Of a stretch of 8,464 nucleotides of DNA, positions 1 to 5,887 are shown in pieces. The notes below the pieces were generated by a model. That model was not told the DNA's origin, did no database searches, and worked only from the letters and a program-made list of their open reading frames with translations. The translations under genes were made by a program, and so were the position numbers. This DNA comes from an uncultured Hyphomicrobiales bacterium. Lineage in GTDB: Bacteria > Pseudomonadota > Alphaproteobacteria > Rhizobiales > Beijerinckiaceae. The first letter of the stretch is position 1. Each line of letters opens with the position of its first letter. The stretch covers positions 1 through 8,464 of the forward strand of contig CAIWVR010000372.1 in NCBI GenBank assembly GCA_903916165.1, given 5' to 3'.

Positions 1-38
1 GCAGCGATGGCGAAGAGACTGCTTATACCTTGGATCAT
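1..38 (-). CDS. 5' end of an unidentified gene, continuing out of the window
   Basis: An ATG at 38-36 on the minus strand is preceded by a strong Shine-Dalgarno, AGGAGGG (52-46), with a 7-nt spacer. The frame stays open to the window edge and reads MIQGISSLFAIA. The start signal is the only evidence, and twelve residues are too few to assign a family. The gene points the same way as the DUF4010 gene 112 bp upstream and could be the last member of that operon or have its own promoter. The ribosome-binding site lies in the 3' arm of a possible leader stem (see 42-118). Confidence 0.45.
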   Translation of the reverse strand, partial: MIQGISSLFAIA

Positions 39-41
39 GGA

Positions 42-118
42 CCTGCCCTCCTGTTATGTTTTCACATCATGCTGCATCACCGGGGTGTTGCCTTGACAGA
101 GATCAAGCCGAGGGCAGG
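42..118 (-). promoter_or_regulatory. Leader with stem that could mask a ribosome-binding site
   Basis: On the minus strand CCTGCCCTC (118-110) is perfectly complementary to GAGGGCAGG (50-42). The second arm covers most of the AGGAGGG Shine-Dalgarno of the gene starting at 38. Inside the large loop a second short hairpin, CTTGA/TCAAG around a 6-nt loop, is possible (about 91-106). The pairing is seen directly; a regulatory role is inference. Confidence 0.3.
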
Positions 119-150
119 AACACACCAACCGCTTGAAACCTGGGCACGCC

Positions 151-1392
151 TCAAGCCGTCAGCGCAGGCACGGCCGCAAGCCAGCTTGCTGCATTAGACA
201 TCACCAGTCCCGGGAGGACGCGGCGCGCGAACGCGAGGTCGCCGGCACCCAAAGACATTGACGCTTTCGCGATCATATTGGTGGTCATGGCTGCGAGAAT
301 CGGAAAGACGGCATCCAGAGCAGACAGCTTGCTCGCAGCAACCAGCGACGCGACGGAGATCGCAGCGGCATGCGTATCGACGAGGCCCGCAAGGGCGGCA
401 CCAAGCACCATCCCGGCCTCTCCGAAACCCGCGCGTAACGCAGCAGATGCGACCAGCATCACGCAGAGGGTCGAGGCCAGCACACATGCGGAGCTGATGC
501 TGAAGGCGCGCCCATTGGGGACAGGCTCTCCGCCAGTCGACCGCAAGGCGGCGATCGTGAAGGCCAGACCGTACACCAAAGCAATTGTGCCGCCAGCCAA
601 AAGCGGGCGCGCCATGGCGGCAAGACTCGCCGGGCTGACGACAGCGAGCAGCAGTCCAAGCTGGACAAAGGTCGCGACCGTCGAGAGCGCAGCGCCCGCC
701 ACCGCGGCCTTCATCTCGGCTGGACATTTTGCAGCACGCGCCGCCATCACCCCGATGGTCGCCGTGCTTGAAACAAACCCGGATGCCAGGCCCGCCAGCG
801 GAAGCCCGTATCGTGGCCCCAGAACGCGCGTCAACACATGCCCGCACGCTCCAATTCCCAGAACGAGCAACACGAACAGCCAGATGGAGTGCGGGTTCAA
901 GGCCTGATATGGCCCTATTGCGCGGTCGGGAAGCTGGGGCCAGATCACGATTGTCGCAATGGCGAAAACGAGCAGATCGTGTGTTTCAGCGTCGGTCAGC
1001 ACCCGTTTCACGAAATGATGGACGGAGGTCTTCATGGCAAGAATAAAGGCGACCATCACACCAACTGCGGATGCGAGCACGAGGTCGCTCATGGCAAGTG
1101 CGCCAAGCAAGGGGGCCGACACCAGCGCCACTTCAGTGGTCAGTCCGGGGTCGTCACTTCGGCTTTTAAGATAAGCAAGGGATGCGAGGGCTGCCACGCC
1201 CCCAAGCACCACCATCAGGCCACCTTGCCCGGCGACATGAACAGCCAGGGCACCGAGCAATGTCGCGAGCGCAAATGTTCGAATGCCAGCAGCGCCACGC
1301 GCGGCACCCTCGCCCTTGGCCCGCTCCCGCTCCAGCCCGAGCAACAAGCCCAGGGCGAGGGCTGTCGCGACGTTCAGCCAGGGCGTTTCCAT
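151..1392 (-). CDS. MgtC/SapB-family inner-membrane protein with DUF4010 domain
   Basis: This is a 413-residue, very hydrophobic protein with about eleven or twelve membrane segments. Residues 1-50 carry the MgtC-type signature (LGLERE at 18-23, GIRTF at 36-40). The rest matches the DUF4010 pattern: DPGLTTEVAL at 81-90, GFVSSTATIG at 205-214, GLVDTHAA at 336-343 and TNMIAK at 371-376. The biochemical role of MgtC-DUF4010 proteins is not established; the MgtC name comes from a virulence-related protein linked to growth in low magnesium. The ATG at 1392 has a good AGGAGAGG Shine-Dalgarno 5-6 nt upstream. The gene lies 127 bp after the octaheme cytochrome gene, on the same strand and with no hairpin-plus-T-tract terminator between, so co-transcription is plausible. 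Ion movement linked to the redox genes would be pure inference. Confidence 0.9.
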   Translation of the reverse strand: METPWLNVATALALGLLLGLERERAKGEGAARGAAGIRTFALATLLGALAVHVAGQGGLMVVLGGVAALASLAYLKSRSDDPGLTTEVALVSAPLLGALAMSDLVLASAVGVMVAFILAMKTSVHHFVKRVLTDAETHDLLVFAIATIVIWPQLPDRAIGPYQALNPHSIWLFVLLVLGIGACGHVLTRVLGPRYGLPLAGLASGFVSSTATIGVMAARAAKCPAEMKAAVAGAALSTVATFVQLGLLLAVVSPASLAAMARPLLAGGTIALVYGLAFTIAALRSTGGEPVPNGRAFSISSACVLASTLCVMLVASAALRAGFGEAGMVLGAALAGLVDTHAAAISVASLVAASKLSALDAVFPILAAMTTNMIAKASMSLGAGDLAFARRVLPGLVMSNAASWLAAVPALTA

Positions 1393-1519
1393 GAAGCCTC
1401 TCCTCTACACCCGAGCCCACGAAGGGCAAGCCGACAGATTCCCCCCGGACGGAGCACTGACAGATGCGCTTCTCCCGGAGCGCCAGATCACGCGCCGCCA
1501 ATTTTGCCCACCGCGCGGC

Positions 1520-2260
1520 TCAGTCATGGTCCCGGCTTCTGCGTTTTCCACTGTCTCGTTTTCCGCCATCCTTTTCGCCGCCATGAGCGCTCCTGTGACA
1601 CGACACGCAATCGGTGAAATTGCGTATGCCTTCACGCAGATGCTTGGCGCGAATTTTAGTCTCCGTATGCTCATGACATCCGTAGCAAGTGGATTGGCGA
1701 AGGTCGCCGGTCGTATGGCATGTGGTGCAGGCCACATTATGGTCTTTGTCGAGTCTAAAATACTTTGCGTGATCGAATGTGGCGGGTTTCCATCTATCCG
1801 GACTATGGCATTGCGTGCATTGCGATGTCGCGCCTGTGTGAACTGCGGTGCCGGGTGCTGCGTGGCAGGACACGCAATTTTCCCGAAGCGCCGGGCTGAG
1901 CGATGCGTGAGCGAAGACGACCTTGCTGCGCGGCGTGATTGACGGCGAGCCATGAGCACTATGGCAGGCCGTACACGTCTTTACGCTCAGGCCCTGGTGA
2001 AAGGGTATGATCTTGCTCACCTTGTCGACAGTCGCACCTTTTGTCGTGCGAAGTCCGATATCAGCCACCTTGTGGCACGCGACACATTGATCCGCCTGCA
2101 CACTTTGGAAAGCCACGTGGCAAGCAAAACAATCCGTCTCAAGAGACGCATGGGCAGATATGAGCGGGCCGGGTGCGACCATGAATTGCGGATAGACAAA
2201 AACCAGCATGGCAAGGCCAATAAGGTTGACTGCAATGCCCAGGAGAAGCCAGCGGCGCAT
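1520..2260 (-). CDS. Membrane-anchored octaheme c-type cytochrome (cytochrome c3/doubled-CXXCH type)
   Basis: The protein has 246 residues. An N-terminal signal anchor (residues 4-23, after MRR) places the rest in the periplasm. Eight CXXCH heme-attachment motifs begin at C44, C59, C96, C129, C148, C178, C192 and C218. Eleven further histidines (among them H37, H88, H103, H118, H141, H164, H174, H198, H207) could be sixth ligands, so low-potential bis-His hemes are likely. About 30 residues per heme matches the dense packing of cytochrome c3-like proteins, and no substrate-reducing domain is visible, so it looks like an electron wire. The tail (227-246) is charged and glycine-rich. The ATG at 2260 overlaps the stop of the heme-b gene (TAATG). 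An in-frame ATG at 2269 is possible but its only purine-rich stretch lies too close. It is probably the terminal acceptor of the upstream reductase and b subunit. The physiological partner is unknown. Confidence 0.93.
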   Translation of the reverse strand: MRRWLLLGIAVNLIGLAMLVFVYPQFMVAPGPLISAHASLETDCFACHVAFQSVQADQCVACHKVADIGLRTTKGATVDKVSKIIPFHQGLSVKTCTACHSAHGSPSITPRSKVVFAHASLSPALRENCVSCHAAPGTAVHTGATSQCTQCHSPDRWKPATFDHAKYFRLDKDHNVACTTCHTTGDLRQSTCYGCHEHTETKIRAKHLREGIRNFTDCVSCHRSAHGGEKDGGKRDSGKRRSRDHD

Positions 2261-2844
2261 TATTTCCATCCCCAGAACAGAAAAATACTGGCGATATGGC
2301 CCAGCGCCAGGACGGTAAAGGCCAGCGTGATCGGAAAATGAACTGCACGCCATTGCGTCACGGCATCGAAGGTCAGGCTATCCCAATAGAGTTCGTCTTC
2401 CAGCTCGGTGTCAGACAAGCCCTGAGCGCGCATGAGCGACTTGCTCTCCTCAAGCCTGATACGCGCCCGCTTGAGGAGGAATTTTCCGGTCAGCCCACTG
2501 GCTATGTTGACGAACATGGCCCAGATCGCGAGCCATGGAAGGATTGCATTAAAATGGATGCCAGCATGGACCAGAATCAGAAGGGAGCCCGCCCACGCCA
2601 TGCGCTCGTGAAGCCTGAGCCAGGTAGCCGGCCTCCCACTTGAAATGAGCTGTCGTTTTCGCATCGAATATCCGAAAGACCCGATGATCAAAAACACGCC
2701 GGGAATGCCAAGATAGCGACCGATCCAAACGCCGTTCAGCCGATGCAAAACCGCATCGATGGCCAGCGCAGCGAAGCCCAGCAACACCAATTGCAGGAAG
2801 AATGGCAGGACTTCGCGTGTGAAGAGGCTGGTTCGCGTGCGCAT
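2260..2844 (-). CDS. Bis-heme-b membrane subunit of a transmembrane oxidoreductase
   Basis: The protein has 194 residues and about five hydrophobic segments (11-33, 45-60, 77-98, 101-120, 168-190). Basic loops 61-75 and 121-130 indicate an N-in topology. Two helices each carry a histidine pair with the same spacing: H79/H93 in the third and H169/H183 in the fifth. Both run from cytoplasm to periplasm, so H79 with H169 can bind an inner heme and H93 with H183 an outer one. This is the arrangement known from ferric reductase and NADPH oxidase cores. Extra histidines are H34 and H97. The ATG at 2844 shares bases with the upstream stop (TGATG) and follows GGAGG; an in-frame ATG at 2895 would overlap the upstream gene by 52 bases and is less likely. 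It probably moves electrons from the FAD/2Fe-2S protein to the octaheme cytochrome. A more distant kinship to other b-type cytochromes cannot be excluded. Confidence 0.8.
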   Translation of the reverse strand: MRTRTSLFTREVLPFFLQLVLLGFAALAIDAVLHRLNGVWIGRYLGIPGVFLIIGSFGYSMRKRQLISSGRPATWLRLHERMAWAGSLLILVHAGIHFNAILPWLAIWAMFVNIASGLTGKFLLKRARIRLEESKSLMRAQGLSDTELEDELYWDSLTFDAVTQWRAVHFPITLAFTVLALGHIASIFLFWGWK

Positions 2845-4085
2845 CAAGCCTCCAGGACAAGGTTCGAGACGGGTGTCACAACACACAAGAGGCACGACCC
2901 TGCAGCCACCCTGAAATTTGGTTGATGTTCATAGCGCACATCACCGGAAATGATCCGCGTCTCGCAAGATCCGCAGTTCCCGGTGCGACATCCCGCTTCG
3001 ACAGGAATGGAGTGGCGTTCCGAGAAAGCGAGCAGGTTCAGATCCTCGCCCGTCCAGGAAATTGTGCGCCGTGACATCTGGAACCGGATGTCCAGCGCTT
3101 TGGAACCCCAGAAAGCCGTGTTCTTGCCAGCCACCCTGACGTCACCGAAAGATGGCGGACCGAAGGACTCAAAATGAATATCGCTTTTCGCAATGCCCCA
3201 CTCGGCCAGGCCCTGTATGAGCGCGGCCATCATGGCGGGCGGACCGCAGACATAAAAGACGTGGCGTCCATGCGGCAGGATACGTCTCAACAAGGCGAGG
3301 TCGATCAATCCGGACTGTTGAAAGTCCTCGCCCTCGACATCGCAAGGTCCTGGCAGGCGGTATACGACAACGAGTTGAAGAGCCGGATGGATCGCGGCAA
3401 GCTGCGACAGGTCCGCCTTGAAAGCATGGTCGACGCTGCCGTCCACGCCATAGAAGAGAGACAGTCGCCGTGCTGGCTGATGGGTGAGCGACCAGGAAAT
3501 CATGCTGATCATCGGCGTCACGCCGACACCGCCGGCAATAAACACCGCAGGCACATCGGACTGGACGTCCAGCACAAACTGCCCGGCCGGAGCCTTCACC
3601 TTCAGAATGTCACCAACCTTTACCGTGTCGTGCAAGAAGGTCGAGGCGGCACCAGGAGGCAGGTTCATCCGGCCCGGGGGAGCAGGAACGCGCTTGACCG
3701 AGATCCTGTATGTTTTCGGGTTTGGCTGATCCGAGAGCGAATAGCAGCGCACGAGCGACCGCTTGGCTCCGGTCCCGGGTGAGGCGACATCCAGAGAAAA
3801 CGTCAGATATTGGCCCGGCAAAAACGCGGGCAAAGGCTTGTCATCAACCGGTCTGAGGTGCAAAGACCGCTGTGCCCGTGATGGATCTTCGAAAACGTCA
3901 CGTTCGATGAAGAAGTCTCGCCAGCCAGTCCACGCACCCGATTCGGGCACGGCAGCCTTGTTATCTTCGGTTTCGCCCGGCGACGTTCTGATCCGTGCAA
4001 GCCTGAGAACAAGAAGCCCCGTGGCGACAGCCAGCTGCAGCAAGACAGCTGCCAAAATGGAAGCGAGGAGGAGTGGCGCCGTCAT
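2844..4085 (-). CDS. Membrane-anchored FAD/NAD(P)-binding oxidoreductase with C-terminal 2Fe-2S ferredoxin domain
   Basis: The protein has 413 residues. One membrane helix (4-29) is followed by basic residues (RLARIR), which keeps the main body in the cytoplasm. A ferredoxin-NADP-reductase-type FAD domain carries RCYSLSD (113-119). The NAD(P) domain carries GGVGVTPM (185-192) and CGPPAMM (280-286), and FESF (305-308) closes the flavin site. A plant-type 2Fe-2S domain fills about 325-413 with C366, C371 and C374 in CX4CX2C; the fourth ligand is C398 or C401. The module is therefore FNR-ferredoxin, as in many oxygenase and flavohemoprotein-like reductases. Here it is tethered to the membrane and overlaps a heme-b gene, so its likely task is to take hydride from NAD(P)H and feed the membrane hemes. 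NADH versus NADPH preference cannot be read safely. The ATG at 4085 has only a weak ribosome site and overlaps the stop of an upstream short ORF (ATGA), which suggests coupled translation. Confidence 0.92.
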   Translation of the reverse strand: MTAPLLLASILAAVLLQLAVATGLLVLRLARIRTSPGETEDNKAAVPESGAWTGWRDFFIERDVFEDPSRAQRSLHLRPVDDKPLPAFLPGQYLTFSLDVASPGTGAKRSLVRCYSLSDQPNPKTYRISVKRVPAPPGRMNLPPGAASTFLHDTVKVGDILKVKAPAGQFVLDVQSDVPAVFIAGGVGVTPMISMISWSLTHQPARRLSLFYGVDGSVDHAFKADLSQLAAIHPALQLVVVYRLPGPCDVEGEDFQQSGLIDLALLRRILPHGRHVFYVCGPPAMMAALIQGLAEWGIAKSDIHFESFGPPSFGDVRVAGKNTAFWGSKALDIRFQMSRRTISWTGEDLNLLAFSERHSIPVEAGCRTGNCGSCETRIISGDVRYEHQPNFRVAAGSCLLCVVTPVSNLVLEA

Positions 4086-4183
4086 GGCACAAGAACCACC
4101 ACGTCCAAAGACGGCCCCCGCTCACGCCGGGCCAGAGAAGCTGATTCCAACGGAATGGCGGTTTGGCTCAGACGCTGGTTCAT
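4082..4183 (-). CDS. Short upstream ORF (33 codons) translationally coupled to the FAD/2Fe-2S reductase
   Basis: An ATG at 4183-4181 follows a strong GGAGGG Shine-Dalgarno (about 4195-4190) at good spacing. The frame encodes 33 residues, beginning MNQRLSQTAIPLE and ending LDVVVLVP, and its TGA overlaps the ATG of the reductase gene (ATGA). The reductase start itself lacks a strong ribosome site, so the short ORF may serve to bring ribosomes to it. The peptide has no recognised family and no clear membrane helix; only the last eight residues are hydrophobic. It could be a small protein, a leader peptide for regulation, or the true start region of the operon. The frame is open further upstream to 4384, but that part has no start signal as good as this one. 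Confidence 0.5.
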   Translation of the reverse strand: MNQRLSQTAIPLESASLARRERGPSLDVVVLVP

Positions 4184-4339
4184 GCTCACCCTCCGTTGTG
4201 CACTGCAGGGACACGAACCCCGATGCCGCCTAATCTCCAGCGAGCATTTCACAGCTCTATCGGCCCTGCCTTGATCTGGATTGGGTGGACAGCGAGATTT
4301 CATCATCGGGAAGGCGGGCAGCCTGCGTTCCTGAATGCG

Positions 4340-4368
4340 CACATAAACCGGGGCCAAGCCTCTATCAA
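4340..4368 (-). promoter_or_regulatory. Candidate sigma70-type promoter for the redox operon
   Basis: On the minus strand TTGATA (4368-4363) is separated by exactly 17 nt from TATGTG (4345-4340). The -35 matches 5 of 6 consensus bases, the -10 only 3 of 6. It would give a leader of about 150 nt before the short ORF at 4183. This is the best candidate seen in the upstream region, but weak. Confidence 0.28.
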
Positions 4369-4396
4369 TCTTGAGTCGACCCAATTTTAATAAAGT

Positions 4397-4408
4397 ATCA
4401 ACATTGAT
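4397..4408. promoter_or_regulatory. Palindromic ATCAA-N2-TTGAT element
   Basis: The site ATCAA-CA-TTGAT is a perfect palindrome around a 2-nt centre. It lies just upstream of the candidate promoter of the minus-strand redox operon. The half-sites resemble those of FNR/CRP-type boxes, but their order is inverted and the spacing is wrong for FNR, so no regulator is assigned. In AT-rich DNA such a short site could be chance. Confidence 0.25.
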
Positions 4409-4447
4409 GAAGTAGTGGAAACAGCGAATAATTTTTATAAAATTAAT

Positions 4448-4476
4448 TTTTTATCTATTTATGGCTCAGATATAAT
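4448..4476 (+). promoter_or_regulatory. Candidate promoter facing the Bug-type receptor gene
   Basis: A perfect TATAAT (4471-4476) has TTTTTA (4448-4453) 17 nt upstream, a poor -35. Transcription would begin near 4483, just ahead of the 19-bp palindrome, and would leave a 300-nt leader before the receptor gene. The AT-richness of the region makes a chance TATAAT quite possible. Confidence 0.28.
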
Positions 4477-4498
4477 CAGTAAAAATTTATGGTCGGCC

Positions 4499-4517
4499 TA
4501 ATTTAGACTCTAAATTA
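4499..4517. promoter_or_regulatory. Perfect 19-bp palindrome, candidate operator
   Basis: TAATTTAGA-C-TCTAAATTA has 9-bp arms around a single C and no mismatch. It lies about 16-34 bp downstream of the start predicted from the TATAAT box at 4471, a typical place for a repressor. It is not followed by a T-tract, so it is not a good terminator. No regulator gene is present in the window to pair with it. Confidence 0.45.
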
Positions 4518-4783
4518 TTCATATGGGCAAGTCAAAAACCTACATACCGCTATGCAGCATTCAGAGAAAGACTATATTTTTGCTACCCCAAGATTCGGCG
4601 ACCTCCTTAAAAGGGCGCGAATATGAAGCAATAATGGTCCAGGGACAATGCTAGACATTGATAAAATTACAGGGTAAATCTTCATAAGAATTGACGAATA
4701 AACACGGCTTTTCGGGAAATTTGAGGCATAGTTTCGTGCATCAAAAACACGACTGTCAAATGTGTTGATATTTGGGGGAGATG

Positions 4784-5821
4784 ATGTTGTTCAGATCAGC
4801 CACACTTTCGCTTTTTCTCGCGACGTCATGTTGGGCACCACCTGCCAGTGCGGCAGAACCCAATACCGAAATAGATTTTTACAAAGGTCGTTCGCTCACC
4901 ATTCTAGTTGGTTATACGACAGGCAATGGAGCGGATTCCTATGCGCGACTTCTCTCACGACATATGGGGAGATATCTCGCCAATACAAATGTCATTGTTC
5001 AAAATATGCCGGGCTCCGGCAGCCTCACAATGACAAACTATCTTTATTCGGCGGCGTCAAAAGATGGCACTGTCATCGGTACGATGAACCGGAACGTGCC
5101 GATGGAACCCCTCATGGGGAATAAAAATGCGCGTTTCGACGCGCGCAAATTTACCTGGATAGGCAGCACCAATGCAGAGCCAAGTCTCTGCGTGGCATGG
5201 GAAACATCGCCCATCAAAAAATGGGAAGATGCCAAAGAACGCGAATTTGTTGTTGCCGGAGCAAGTCTGAACGCGAATACAGGCCTTGTGCCAACGCTTC
5301 TAAACCGCGTTCTTGATACAAAAATGAAATTAATTTTGGGCTTCCCCGGCTCCAATGAAATGTCGATGGCGATTGAACGCGGCGAAGTGGAAGGACGCTG
5401 TGGCTGGTCCCGCTCCTCGTTGATGTCATCGCGACCCAATTGGGTCGTGGACAAAAAGATTAATGTGCTCCTGCAGGCTGGTCTGAAGAAAAGCCGAGCC
5501 ATGCAAGACATTCCCCTGGCCATGGATTATGTAAAAAACGAATCCAATCGACAGCTCCTGAAGCTTGGCGTCGCATGGGATGAAATGGCTTGGCCATTTG
5601 CAGCGCCTCCCGACATTCCAAATGCTCGACGCGATATCCTGCGGCATGCTTTCGTGGCGGCCCTGAAGGATCCGCAATTGCTCAATGAGGCGGAAAAAGA
5701 ACGTCTCGAAGTCAACATTGTTTCGGGGGAAGAAATCGAGGCCCTTCTGGACGATGTATTGGCAACTCCTGCGCCGATCGTTCAGGAGATGCAAAATATT
5801 ATTAATGGAACAACGAAATAG
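4784..5821 (+). CDS. Bug/TctC-family periplasmic solute-binding protein, orphan
   Basis: The protein has 345 residues and an N-terminal signal peptide with a hydrophobic core and a cleavage site around ASAA-E (about residue 24). The mature part shows the hallmarks of tripartite tricarboxylate transporter receptors (PF03401): FYKGRSLTILVGY (32-44), D51 of the ligand loop, VIVQNMPGSGSL (70-81), and KDGTVIG (93-99). Such receptors bind small carboxylates or other compounds in the periplasm and pass them to TctA/TctB membrane proteins. Neither is in the window, which is common for this family. ATG codons at 4781 and 4784 are both close to GGGGGAG (4774-4780). The second has better spacing and is used here; TTG at 4787 or 4772 are alternatives. 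The neighbouring dioxygenase-like and M24-like genes suggest that it captures their substrate. The specific ligand cannot be read from the sequence. Confidence 0.9.
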   Translation: MLFRSATLSLFLATSCWAPPASAAEPNTEIDFYKGRSLTILVGYTTGNGADSYARLLSRHMGRYLANTNVIVQNMPGSGSLTMTNYLYSAASKDGTVIGTMNRNVPMEPLMGNKNARFDARKFTWIGSTNAEPSLCVAWETSPIKKWEDAKEREFVVAGASLNANTGLVPTLLNRVLDTKMKLILGFPGSNEMSMAIERGEVEGRCGWSRSSLMSSRPNWVVDKKINVLLQAGLKKSRAMQDIPLAMDYVKNESNRQLLKLGVAWDEMAWPFAAPPDIPNARRDILRHAFVAALKDPQLLNEAEKERLEVNIVSGEEIEALLDDVLATPAPIVQEMQNIINGTTK

Positions 5822-5829
5822 ATCTTGAA

Positions 5830-5860
5830 AAAACGAGCAGGTTTAAAACCTGCTCGTTTT
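5830..5860. terminator. Bidirectional rho-independent terminator between convergent genes
   Basis: A perfect inverted repeat has 15-bp arms (5830-5844 and 5846-5860) around one A, with a GC core CGAGCAGG and A/T ends. On the plus strand it ends in TTTT after the receptor gene (stop 5821). On the minus strand it runs into a six-T tract after the bicupin gene (stop 5888). The 3' arm core AACCTGCTC is repeated directly at 5861-5869, so the 5' arm could pair with either copy. Confidence 0.9.
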
Positions 5861-5887
5861 AACCTGCTCATTACATCACATCCCTGC

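Larger units (their letters stand above)
4184..4783. other. 600-bp intergenic region between divergent operons, AT-rich from 4390
   Basis: No convincing gene is present. The half next to the redox operon (4184-4390) is GC-rich like that operon. From about 4390 the sequence turns strongly AT-rich, with runs of A and T around 4430-4460. It contains the palindrome ATCAACATTGAT-type element at 4397-4408, an AAAATTAATTTT palindrome at 4439-4450, a TATAAT box at 4471, the 19-bp palindrome at 4499-4517, and an imperfect inverted repeat, ATCAAAAACAC (4740-4750) with GTGTTGAT (4762-4769), just before the receptor gene. It probably holds promoters for both flanking units and may be the junction of two genomic segments. 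Confidence 0.6.

Noticed and set aside
258..1617. Several long plus-strand frames opposite the DUF4010 gene, up to 259 codons
   Set aside because: They are antisense to a clear membrane protein, rich in Arg, Pro, His and Cys as expected from GC-rich complementary DNA, have no ribosome sites and resemble no family.
1405..1959. 184-codon minus-strand frame overlapping the octaheme cytochrome gene
   Set aside because: It lies in another frame of the same strand as eight CXXCH motifs, and its composition is that of a shadow frame.
1520..2260. Octaheme enzyme of the tetrathionate-reductase or hydroxylamine-oxidoreductase type
   Set aside because: Those proteins are around twice as long and contain an active-site heme with different surroundings; this 246-residue protein has only CXXCH motifs and short linkers.
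4397..4408. FNR box for the redox operon
   Set aside because: FNR boxes read TTGAT-N4-ATCAA; here the half-sites are in reverse order with a 2-nt gap. Kept only as an unassigned palindrome.
4601..4608. Perfect minus-strand Shine-Dalgarno-like AAGGAGGT
   Set aside because: No start codon at suitable distance opens more than a few codons; probably chance.
4523..4654. 43-codon plus-strand ORF in the AT-rich intergenic region
   Set aside because: No ribosome site, no recognisable features, and a length expected by chance.
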